DNA of 64,000 bases from positions 96,389 to 160,388 of the forward strand of contig NZ_FNIY01000009.1 of NCBI RefSeq assembly GCF_900104355.1, read 5' to 3'. The notes below the pieces were generated by a model. The model saw only the letters and a program-made list of their open reading frames with translations. It was not told where the DNA came from and did not search any database. The translations under genes and the position numbers were made by a program. This document shows, in pieces, positions 56,562 through 64,000 of this stretch (positions are counted from its first letter, which is position 1; each line of letters begins with the position of its first letter). This stretch comes from Phyllobacterium sp. OV277. Its GTDB lineage: Bacteria; Pseudomonadota; Alphaproteobacteria; Rhizobiales; Rhizobiaceae.

Positions 56562-58880
56562 TTGGCACGCCGTATCTCTCCACCCAAAGGAAAAAAGCGG
56601 CCTGCCAGTTCCGCGAGCCCTGACCGCGAACCCTATCTGCCAAGCCGCGATGATATTCTCCAGTTCATCAAGGAGAATCCAGAGCGTGCGGGCAAGCGCG
56701 ATATTGCCAAAGCCTTTAATCTCAAGGGCGATGCACGCATCGGCCTCAAAGATATTCTGCGTGATCTGGCCGATGACGGCCTTGTCGAGAAGCGGGCAAA
56801 GCGCCTTGCCGTACCCGGCAGCCTGCCCAGCATTGCGGTTCTCGACATTACCGGCCGCGATGGTGATGGTGGCCTGATTGCCAAACCGGCGGAATGGCCA
56901 GCCGATCATGAAGACCGCCCGCCCACCGTTTTCATCCGCGCCTCGCGCAACCAGAAGGGCCCGACACCCGGCGTTGGCGACCGCGTTCTTGCCCGCATCT
57001 TCGTCGGGGCTGATCCGAGCGGTCCAGCCTATACGGCACGCGTTATCAAGCGCATCGAACATCGCAAGGATGCGGTGCTTGGTGTGCTGCGCCATCTCGA
57101 CAATGGCGAATGGCGGATCGAACCAGTCGAGCGGCGGCAGGCGGAACTATCCGTTGACCCGACCCAGCTGAACAATGCCAAGGCCAATGATCTGGTCGAA
57201 GTGGAAGTGACCAAGATTGGCCGTTACGGGCTGGCGCTCGCCAAGATCAGCCAGATCATCGGCTCGGTTGCCAGCGAACGTGCCTTGTCGATGATCGCGA
57301 TCCACGAGCATGAAATCCCGCATGTCTTCCCCGACAGCGTGACCGAAGAGGCTGACAAAGCCAAACCGGCAACCATGGCGCACCGCGAGGACTGGCGGCA
57401 TGTGCCGCTCGTCACCATTGATCCGGCTGATGCCAAGGACCATGACGACGCCGTCTATGCGGAGCCTGACACCGACGAAAATAACCCCGGCGGCTTTATT
57501 GCCACCGTCGCCATTGCTGATGTTGCTGCCTATGTGACACCGGGATCAGCGCTCGACCGTGAAGCGCTCAAGCGCGGCAATTCGGTCTATTTCCCTGATC
57601 GTGTCGTCCCCATGCTGCCCGAGCGCATTTCCAACGATCTGTGCTCACTGAAAGAACTGGTCGACCGTCCCGCCCTTGCCGTGCGCATGACCTTCGGCGC
57701 CAATGGGCGCAAGATTTCGCACACGTTCCACCGCATCATGATGCGCTCCCATGCGCGGCTGTCCTATCCGCAGGCGCAGGCAGCGATTGACGGCGCAACC
57801 GATGAGAAGACCGCCCCGATCCTCGACAGCATCCTGAAGCCCGTATGGGCCGCCTATACGGTACTGAAACGCGGACGCGATGCCCGCGAACCGCTGGAAC
57901 TCGATCTGCCGGAAAAGAAAATCCTGCTGACGCCGGATGGTAAGGTCGACAAGGTGGTGGTTCCTGCCCGCCTCGATGCGCATAAGCTCATCGAAGAATT
58001 CATGATTCAGGCCAATGTCGCCGCGGCCGAAACACTCGAGCGTAAGCGCCAGCCGCTGATTTTCCGCATTCATGATGCGCCGTCGCTGGCCAAGCAGGAG
58101 ATATTGCGCGAATTCCTGCGCACGCTCGACATTTCGCTGGCGCGCGGCGCGGAACTGCGCCCGAACCAGTTCAACCATATCCTCAAGCGCGTTGAAGGCA
58201 GCGAGCAGCAGGAACTGGTCAATCAGGTGGTGCTGCGCTCGCAATCGCAGGCGGAATACAACCCTGAGAATATTGGCCACTTCGGGCTCAACCTCCAGAA
58301 ATATGCGCATTTCACCTCGCCCATCCGCCGTTATGCCGATCTGATCGTACACCGCGCGCTGATCACGGCGCTGGGTCTAGGCCCTGACGGTATTACCCAC
58401 AAGGAAGAGGAAGATCTGCCTGAAATCGCCGCGCTGATTTCCACCTCCGAGCGGCGCGCCATGGCGGCTGAACGCGACACGGTTGACCGGCTGATCGCCC
58501 ATCACCTTGCCGGACAGGTCGGCAGCAGTTTTCAGGGTCGCATATCGGGCGTCACCAAGGCCGGCCTCTTCGTTGCCCTTGCGACATATGGTGCCGATGG
58601 CTTTATTCCCATTTCAACCCTGGGTGATGATTACTATCTTTATGACGAAACCAATCACGCCCTTTCGGGCGAGCGAAGCGGCAAAGGCTTCAGGATGGGC
58701 GATGTCGTCGAGGTCCGCCTGATCGAGGCTCTGCCGGTTGCCGGTGCATTGCGGTTCGAAATGTTGACCGAACCGCATGCTGTTCCCAGCGGTGTGCGCT
58801 CACACCACAAGGCCAAGCGTTTTGCGCGCGGAAACCAGAAGCGTCCCGGCGGGTTCTCCCGCGGCGGGCGAAGAGGATAA
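56562..58880 (+). CDS. rnr: ribonuclease R
   Basis: A 772-residue 3'-5' exoribonuclease. An N-terminal HTH-like part (DILQFIKENPERAGKRDIAK), cold-shock OB folds, the RNB catalytic domain with DPADAKDHDDAVYAE, an S1 domain (GRISGVTKAGLFVALATYGA) and a basic tail (KRFARGNQKRPGG) follow in order. The start is TTG with AAGGA 8 bp upstream, 11 bp after topA. It degrades structured RNA. Confidence 0.95.
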   Translation: MARRISPPKGKKRPASSASPDREPYLPSRDDILQFIKENPERAGKRDIAKAFNLKGDARIGLKDILRDLADDGLVEKRAKRLAVPGSLPSIAVLDITGRDGDGGLIAKPAEWPADHEDRPPTVFIRASRNQKGPTPGVGDRVLARIFVGADPSGPAYTARVIKRIEHRKDAVLGVLRHLDNGEWRIEPVERRQAELSVDPTQLNNAKANDLVEVEVTKIGRYGLALAKISQIIGSVASERALSMIAIHEHEIPHVFPDSVTEEADKAKPATMAHREDWRHVPLVTIDPADAKDHDDAVYAEPDTDENNPGGFIATVAIADVAAYVTPGSALDREALKRGNSVYFPDRVVPMLPERISNDLCSLKELVDRPALAVRMTFGANGRKISHTFHRIMMRSHARLSYPQAQAAIDGATDEKTAPILDSILKPVWAAYTVLKRGRDAREPLELDLPEKKILLTPDGKVDKVVVPARLDAHKLIEEFMIQANVAAAETLERKRQPLIFRIHDAPSLAKQEILREFLRTLDISLARGAELRPNQFNHILKRVEGSEQQELVNQVVLRSQSQAEYNPENIGHFGLNLQKYAHFTSPIRRYADLIVHRALITALGLGPDGITHKEEEDLPEIAALISTSERRAMAAERDTVDRLIAHHLAGQVGSSFQGRISGVTKAGLFVALATYGADGFIPISTLGDDYYLYDETNHALSGERSGKGFRMGDVVEVRLIEALPVAGALRFEMLTEPHAVPSGVRSHHKAKRFARGNQKRPGGFSRGGRRG

Positions 58881-58883
58881 GGG

Positions 58884-59315
58884 ATGACGGAGCAGATTTT
58901 TGGCGCGGATACCGCCCCGGCAAGGCTCAAACGCCTTGTGGGTCAGGCCATGTGGCGCGGTTTTCGCAGCCGCTGCCCCCATTGCGGTGAAGGCAAGCTG
59001 TTCCGCGCCTTCGTCAAATCCGTTGATCGCTGCGCCGTCTGCGGTGAAGACTATACCCACCAGCAAGCCGATGATTTTCCCGCATATATTACCATCACAA
59101 TTGTAGGTCATATTGTGCTGGGCGGATTCCTTGCCGTGGAAACGCTCATCCTGCTTTCAAGCTGGGTGCATCTGGCAATCTGGGCGCCGCTGACGGTGCT
59201 CCTGTCGCTCGCCCTGCTCCAACCCATCAAGGGCGCGATTATTGGATTGCAATGGGCCAATTACATGCATGGTTTCGGCGGCGAAACCGATGAACTGGAA
59301 CCGCCGGAACGGTGA
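58884..59315 (+). CDS. DUF983 family membrane protein
   Basis: A 143-residue protein with an N-terminal zinc-ribbon-like pair (CPHCGEGKLF and CAVCGEDY) and two adjacent membrane helices (~66-88, ~93-112). The set CPxCGxGxLF/CxxCGxDY is the DUF983 signature. It lies 3 bp after rnr and 1 bp before the NUDIX gene. Function unknown. Confidence 0.88.
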   Translation: MTEQIFGADTAPARLKRLVGQAMWRGFRSRCPHCGEGKLFRAFVKSVDRCAVCGEDYTHQQADDFPAYITITIVGHIVLGGFLAVETLILLSSWVHLAIWAPLTVLLSLALLQPIKGAIIGLQWANYMHGFGGETDELEPPER

Positions 59316-59316
59316 C

Positions 59317-60060
59317 ATGATGGCATTGAGTGACCTCGACAAATCTGCAAATGATAAGGCGGGATCGGCAACGGCCCGGTTAAGGCCGCGCGATGCCGCC
59401 TCGCTTCTGATCATCGACCGCTCAGCCAAGGATCTGCGCATTCTGATGGGCCGTCGCCATATGCGCCATGTTTTCATGCCGGGTAAATTCGTCTTTCCGG
59501 GCGGGCGTACCGAACGGGCTGATGGACGCATTGCCGTCACCAGCGAACTGACCCCCTCTGACGAAGCCAAGCTGCTTCAGGGCATGGGCACGCGCCCCAG
59601 CGCCCAGCGTTGCCGGGCGCTTGCCCTGTCCGCCATCCGCGAAACCTATGAGGAAGCCGGTCTTCTGCTTGGCAAACATGTTCCCGCCGCATCCATCGGC
59701 CATCCCGATTGGGCGGCCTTTGCCGAGCGCAGGATTTTGCCTGATCTTTCCGCCATCCGCTATTTTGCCCGCGCCACCACCCCGCCCGGCCGTACACGCC
59801 GTTTCGATACACGGTTTTTCATGACGTTCCGCGAAGCGGTGGCCGACATCCTGCCCGAAGGCACCGGCCCCTCGCAGGAATTGGAAGAACTCTGCTGGCT
59901 GCCATTTGACGAGGCGCTGAAACTCGATATTCCGACAATCACCCGCGCCATCATTCAGGAGGCGCAGGCACTGCTGGAAACCAACCCGGCGCTGCAACCC
60001 GGCCATTCCGTCGTTCAATACGCCATGAAATACGGGCGCTTCGTCCGAGAGGTTTTCTAG
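59317..60060 (+). CDS. NUDIX hydrolase (NUDT8/CoA-type)
   Basis: A 247-residue NUDIX protein; the ATG at 59317 directly follows the DUF983 stop, so I reject an earlier frame start at 59242. The Nudix helix reads SAIRETYEEAGLLLG, with the catalytic REtyEEaG core. The N-terminal strand has RHMRHVFMPGKFVFPGGRTE. Such proteins cleave nucleoside-diphosphate-linked compounds, CoA esters among them; the substrate is unknown. Confidence 0.87.
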   Translation: MMALSDLDKSANDKAGSATARLRPRDAASLLIIDRSAKDLRILMGRRHMRHVFMPGKFVFPGGRTERADGRIAVTSELTPSDEAKLLQGMGTRPSAQRCRALALSAIRETYEEAGLLLGKHVPAASIGHPDWAAFAERRILPDLSAIRYFARATTPPGRTRRFDTRFFMTFREAVADILPEGTGPSQELEELCWLPFDEALKLDIPTITRAIIQEAQALLETNPALQPGHSVVQYAMKYGRFVREVF

Positions 60061-61238
60061 TGGATTCCCTGCAGCAGACACCGGACCATATTGCGGTCCG
60101 GTCCTCATGGCGCGCGCTGGTTGCGGCCATCGCAACCATCAGCGCCGTCGGTGTCGCCATCGGCCTTGGCATTCCGCTGCTCAGTGTCATTCTGGAAAGC
60201 CGCGGCCATTCCGCCACGATGATCGGCCTCAACGCCGCCGTTGCCGGTATTGCCTCGATTGTTGCCGCCCCCTTTGCCGCCTCCATCGCTGCGCGGCTTG
60301 GGGTTGTGCCCACCTTGCTGATCATGCTTCTGATCGGCGCCTGCTCGTTCTTCGGCTTCTATGTCTTCAGCGATTTCTGGGTCTGGGTCATTTTGCGCGT
60401 TTTCCTGCATTTTGCCCTGACAGTCCTGTTCATCCTGTCGGAATACTGGATCAACACGGCCGCCCCGCCGGAAAAGCGCGGGCTGGTGCTTGGCGTCTAT
60501 GCAACCGTCCTGTCGCTCGGCTTTGCGCTTGGGCCATGGCTGTTTTCGCGCATTGGCAGCACCGGCATGATGCCCTTTGCGGTCGGCTTCGGCATCATCA
60601 TTTTTGCCATGCTCCCGGTGCTTCTCGCCTGGAAGGAAAGCCCTGATTTCCACGAGGAAGAGCATGTTCCCTTCGCGCCCTTCATCTGGGCCGTGCCGAC
60701 GGCGACGGCTGCCGTCTTCGTCTTCGGCGCGGTGGAAACCGGCGGCTTTGCCCTCTTCCCCGTTTATGGCACGCGCATTGGTTATTCCGAAGCACATGCC
60801 GCCCTGCTATTGACCACCATCGGCCTTGGCAATGTGCTGATGCAAATCCCCATCGGGCTTTTGAGCGATCATGTGCAGGACCGCCGCAAAATCCTGCTCG
60901 TCTGCGCCCTCGTCGGCCTTGCCGGCATGTGCGTCCTGCCCTTCATCACCGGCAACTGGTATCTGGTGGCGGGGCTGTTCTTCATCTGGGGCGGCGTGGT
61001 TGCCGGGCTTTACACGGTGGGCCTTGCCCATCTCGGCTCGCAACTGACAGGGCGGGAACTCGCCTCGGCCAATGCGGCTTTCGTGTTTTGCTATGCCGTC
61101 GGCATGCTTGTCGGCCCGCAGGCGCTCGGCCTTGGCATGGATGCCATGGGCCCCAGCGGATTTGCCATTTCACTCGCAGTCTTTTTCGCCGCCTATGCCC
61201 TGCTGGTGGGGTCAAGACTGATCAGCCGGCGGAGTTAG
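60060..61238 (+). CDS. MFS transporter
   Basis: A 392-residue protein with about twelve hydrophobic helices, of the YcaD-like major facilitator group. It starts at a GTG whose G is the last base of the NUDIX stop (TAGTG). The loop between helices 2 and 3 and the phrase NTAAPPEKRGLVLGVYAT around helix 4-5 are typical. It exports or imports a small solute of unknown nature and is the last gene of the topA-linked run. Confidence 0.88.
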   Translation: MDSLQQTPDHIAVRSSWRALVAAIATISAVGVAIGLGIPLLSVILESRGHSATMIGLNAAVAGIASIVAAPFAASIAARLGVVPTLLIMLLIGACSFFGFYVFSDFWVWVILRVFLHFALTVLFILSEYWINTAAPPEKRGLVLGVYATVLSLGFALGPWLFSRIGSTGMMPFAVGFGIIIFAMLPVLLAWKESPDFHEEEHVPFAPFIWAVPTATAAVFVFGAVETGGFALFPVYGTRIGYSEAHAALLLTTIGLGNVLMQIPIGLLSDHVQDRRKILLVCALVGLAGMCVLPFITGNWYLVAGLFFIWGGVVAGLYTVGLAHLGSQLTGRELASANAAFVFCYAVGMLVGPQALGLGMDAMGPSGFAISLAVFFAAYALLVGSRLISRRS

Positions 61239-61467
61239 GCTGGCCTGGCTGCACCGCTGGCGCGGCTAGGCGCGATCGAAACAAACTACCGTTAATTGTG
61301 ACGGAGCGTACATTACAACTGTGCATAGGCAAATTTGTTGCCCTTGCGCCACAAAGGCTGAAAATGCGGTGCAAAACACCTACGCTCGCTTGACGGCGCG
61401 GCACATTCGTCACTCCCTTGCAGCATATTGAATATTGTACCGACCTTTTTCACTGCCTGATATTTCA

Positions 61468-61479
61468 AATAATAATAAT
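61468..61479 (+). repeat. (AAT)4 trinucleotide repeat upstream of the autotransporter
   Basis: Four AAT units lie 17 bp before the autotransporter ATG, in the gap 61239-61496 that has no other recognised feature. Such short repeats can slip and alter promoter or leader spacing. Four units is a low number. Confidence 0.5.
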
Positions 61480-61496
61480 ACTGGGAATCATATTTC

Positions 61497-64000
61497 ATGT
61501 CTTTTCACGCCACAGATGCGGGTTTTTCCGCACGGACTATTCGCCTTTCCACTTTTCGCAAGCATTTGATGAGCAGCGTTTGTGCCGGGTTGATTATCGT
61601 TGCCGCCGGTTCTGGCGCGTTGGCACAGCAGGTGCCGGGCAGATATTTTAATGCCGATGGCAGCAAGACCAATGATTATGAAGCAGCCAAGAAAAGCTGG
61701 CTTGATGACAAGGAGTTTAACGGAAACTGGGGACTCAAAGCGCTCAACGCCGATGCAGCTTATGCTCAAGGCATTAACGGAACAGGATCTAAGGTTGGCG
61801 TTATCGATCAACCAGTGTGGGCTGCGCACCGAGAATTTGCGGGCGCTGACAAACTGAAATTTATCACCACGCAAGGGATCAGAACTTATACAGATCCATA
61901 TTTACCGGTTAAGGCTGGCGAACCCTTCATCTATGACGGTCGAATATACATTGACGGAGATAAGGGTATCGCGCATCACGGAACCCATGTCGCAGGTATT
62001 GCAGCTGGTAACCGCAATGGTTTGGTAGCGACATCGGTCAACCGCGTCGTAAGTGATAGCGATCATGAAAATTTTCGTCCGGCGGTATTTGGTATGCAGG
62101 GCGTTGCCTATGGGGCGAAGATCATTGCCAGTGACAATGGTGATCCCGGACCCGAAGATGGCATCGTGCTTGGCAATGATGGAGGTGTCTACGCTGCTGC
62201 ATGGCAAGCGATGATCGATAACCATGCTGATGTCATCACCAACAGTTGGGGCATAGGCATTGAGAAGGGAAAAGGCTGGCGTTTCCTGCAGGCAGCTTCA
62301 CAATTCACCGAGATACAGAAGATTCTCGGCAAGCCTGAGGGGGGTGCCTATGACGGTGCCATTAAGGCTGCCCGAAGTGGCATTGCTGTTGAATTCTCGG
62401 CTGGTAATGACTCTGGCGCTGATCCCGATGCAATGGCTGGACTCGCGACATTTGTTCCCGACATTGAGAAGAACTGGATAACCACAATGAGCGTTGTCAA
62501 GGATGGTAAAAATCCGGACAACTTCATAAAAAGTAATTTTTCCAGCATCTGCGGCTACGCTAAATATTATTGCGTGGCAGCACCCGGAACGGACATTCTT
62601 AGCAGCGTGCCGGACGGTGATATCACAAACAAGCAGAAAGGTGATATTCTCAAACCGGAAGAATTGATCGAGGCCTATGCCAGTTTCAACGGCACGTCGA
62701 TGGCTGGGCCATTTGAAACTGGCGCGTTCGCAGTGCTCAAGCAGCGATATACCGATCTGAGCAATGGAGAAATCAACGAGATACTGAAAACCACTGCGAC
62801 CGATCTTGGTGAAAAGGGTGTGGATGCCGTTTATGGCTGGGGATTAATCAATATTGACAAGGCCCTCAAAGGCCCCGGCCAATTTCTTGGTCGGTTCAAC
62901 GTCAATCTCGGTGCCGGGGTGAGCGATAGATGGAGCAACGACATCTCGCAGGCTGCGCTCGATCAGCGCAAGAGGGAAGAGAGCGATGAAACTGCAGATT
63001 GGGCCAAGCGGAAAAGCGCTGGGGGTTGGTCTGGCCCTCCAACTGATAGTCAATTGCGAACTGCTGTTGTCCCGCAAGTGAACAGTGCTCCCGCATTATT
63101 GCAGTCATTGGAAAATGCGGCTCCGAGCGGAAACGTTACCAAAGAATTTGATGCCATTACGAAAAACGACATCGCACAAGCTGCCCTGTCGAGGTTTCTG
63201 CAACAGACGGTGAAAGCGGAAGGGTTGAGGGATTCTACTTATGGCCAGTTGTTGCGATGGCTCCCAGATGAAGACGAATATACGACAAAGGTAAGAACCG
63301 CCTTTACGAACGGAATAGCGAAATTCTTAGATCCCGCAACGTTTGCAATTCTGGACAGCGATATTGCCGAAGGAAAAAAAGCTCTGCAATTTGAATACGC
63401 CTTCATGGAGAATACGCGTGTTCCCTATCTGACCAAGAAACTTTCCGATCCGTCTGCTTATCTCGGCGGGTTGACGAAATCTGGTGCCAAGTCATTGTGG
63501 CTGACGGGGAAGAATACTTATCGCGGCGATACCATCGTCAATGGCGGTGAGCTTGGCATTGGTGCTGAAGGTTCGATCATTTCGGCCTCCATCATCAACA
63601 ACACAGGGCTTTTGACTGTCGATGGCAAGACGGCGGCTGTCACCGCAAATCCGGGCGGACGATTGAAGGTCAATACTCCGGGTGTCACAGGCGCTGTTAC
63701 CCTCAATGGCGGCTTTGCCTCGGTGGATGGAACAAGCGGTGCAACTGAAGTCAATGCAAGCGGTGAGCTTGGCGGCATTGGCACGGTGGACAGTCTGGCG
63801 GTGCATGCGGGCGGTATGGTGTCTCCGGGCAATTCCATCGGCACATTGCATGTGGCCGGGCCTGCAACCTTCGACAAAGCGACTGGCCTGACCATTCAGG
63901 TTGCCGCCGATGGGCGCAGCGACCGTCTGGAAGTGAAAGGCAAGGCAACCCTGCTCGGCGGTGTGCTTATCGTTGCACCGGAGAACAGCAAGACACCGCT
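61497..64000 (+). CDS. subtilisin-like (S8) autotransporter, 3' part beyond the window
   Basis: At least 834 codons, open at the window end. Residues 1-44 form a long signal peptide (HLMSSVCAGLIIVAAGSGAL then AQQ). The S8 peptidase domain spans ~75-465 with Asp104 in VGVIDQPVW, His161 in HHGTHVAGIAAG, oxyanion Asn304 in SAGNDSG and Ser401 in FNGTSMAGP. About 170 helical residues (~470-640) follow, then passenger repeats (LWLTGKNTYRGDTIVNGGEL, ...GMVSPGNSIGTLHVAG). The beta-barrel is expected further downstream. GGGAA lies ~9 bp upstream; another ATG at 61569 is possible. Confidence 0.88.
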   Translation, partial: MSFHATDAGFSARTIRLSTFRKHLMSSVCAGLIIVAAGSGALAQQVPGRYFNADGSKTNDYEAAKKSWLDDKEFNGNWGLKALNADAAYAQGINGTGSKVGVIDQPVWAAHREFAGADKLKFITTQGIRTYTDPYLPVKAGEPFIYDGRIYIDGDKGIAHHGTHVAGIAAGNRNGLVATSVNRVVSDSDHENFRPAVFGMQGVAYGAKIIASDNGDPGPEDGIVLGNDGGVYAAAWQAMIDNHADVITNSWGIGIEKGKGWRFLQAASQFTEIQKILGKPEGGAYDGAIKAARSGIAVEFSAGNDSGADPDAMAGLATFVPDIEKNWITTMSVVKDGKNPDNFIKSNFSSICGYAKYYCVAAPGTDILSSVPDGDITNKQKGDILKPEELIEAYASFNGTSMAGPFETGAFAVLKQRYTDLSNGEINEILKTTATDLGEKGVDAVYGWGLINIDKALKGPGQFLGRFNVNLGAGVSDRWSNDISQAALDQRKREESDETADWAKRKSAGGWSGPPTDSQLRTAVVPQVNSAPALLQSLENAAPSGNVTKEFDAITKNDIAQAALSRFLQQTVKAEGLRDSTYGQLLRWLPDEDEYTTKVRTAFTNGIAKFLDPATFAILDSDIAEGKKALQFEYAFMENTRVPYLTKKLSDPSAYLGGLTKSGAKSLWLTGKNTYRGDTIVNGGELGIGAEGSIISASIINNTGLLTVDGKTAAVTANPGGRLKVNTPGVTGAVTLNGGFASVDGTSGATEVNASGELGGIGTVDSLAVHAGGMVSPGNSIGTLHVAGPATFDKATGLTIQVAADGRSDRLEVKGKATLLGGVLIVAPENSKTP

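Overview
The window reads as a chromosomal segment of a Hyphomicrobiales (Rhizobiales) alphaproteobacterium, probably near Brucella/Ochrobactrum or Phyllobacterium. This rests on coding style and on gene families typical of that order (DUF2336, DUF3126, DUF6105-like, BTLCP proteinase, PAS_5, tandem cold-shock protein, pyrB next to a degenerate pyrC). The genus is inferred from family resemblance, not from a marker gene. No rRNA, tRNA, CRISPR array or prophage was seen.

Layout. 1-3729 (minus): branched-chain 2-oxoacid dehydrogenase operon bkdA1-bkdA2-bkdB-lpdA, with lpdA cut by the window edge. 4021-6676: a DUF2336 protein, then a translationally coupled MaoC-like dehydratase and CitE-like lyase. 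6873-12137: flavin reductase and nitroreductase, a repeat-built exported protein, a PlsC-like acyltransferase and thrS. 12464-18691: yidD, a NifU-like scaffold, folE, hisI, a patatin-like protein, a CBS protein, a rhomboid protease, and PAS and PilZ proteins. 18698-26491: cupin, BTLCP proteinase, gamma carbonic anhydrase, cysE, a frameshifted enoyl-CoA hydratase, an alpha/beta hydrolase, DUF192, double cold-shock protein and glyoxalase I.

26492-29206 is the most accessory-looking stretch. It holds a brnT/brnA toxin-antitoxin pair with a perfect palindrome over the toxin start codon. This is followed by a degenerating tandem array of two-gene units of small XRE-type HTH proteins (one 3' remnant, one intact unit, one unit with a frameshifted first gene) ending in an unrecognised acidic protein.

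29251-45921 returns to core-like genes: M48 protease with a DUF898 membrane protein, a propionyl-CoA carboxylase beta subunit, a FlbD-like microprotein, GFA protein, several GNATs, a BaiN-like flavoprotein, YdcF, gatC/gatA with acetyltransferases interleaved, a large exported protein, a UPF0173 hydrolase, ruvX and an AidB-like acyl-CoA dehydrogenase. 46202-48935 is an ABC importer of the sulfonate/nitrate/taurine type. 49409-53416 is pyrB-pyrC(inactive)-plsY-dprA, and 53935-61238 is topA-rnr-DUF983-NUDIX-MFS. The window ends inside a subtilisin-like (S8) autotransporter.

Six copies of a roughly 150-165 bp MITE-like repeat with inverted ends lie between genes. A separate palindromic repeat lies between thrS and yidD. 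Metabolically, bkd, pccB, the acyl-CoA genes and the MaoC/CitE pair fit branched-chain amino acid and acyl-CoA catabolism.
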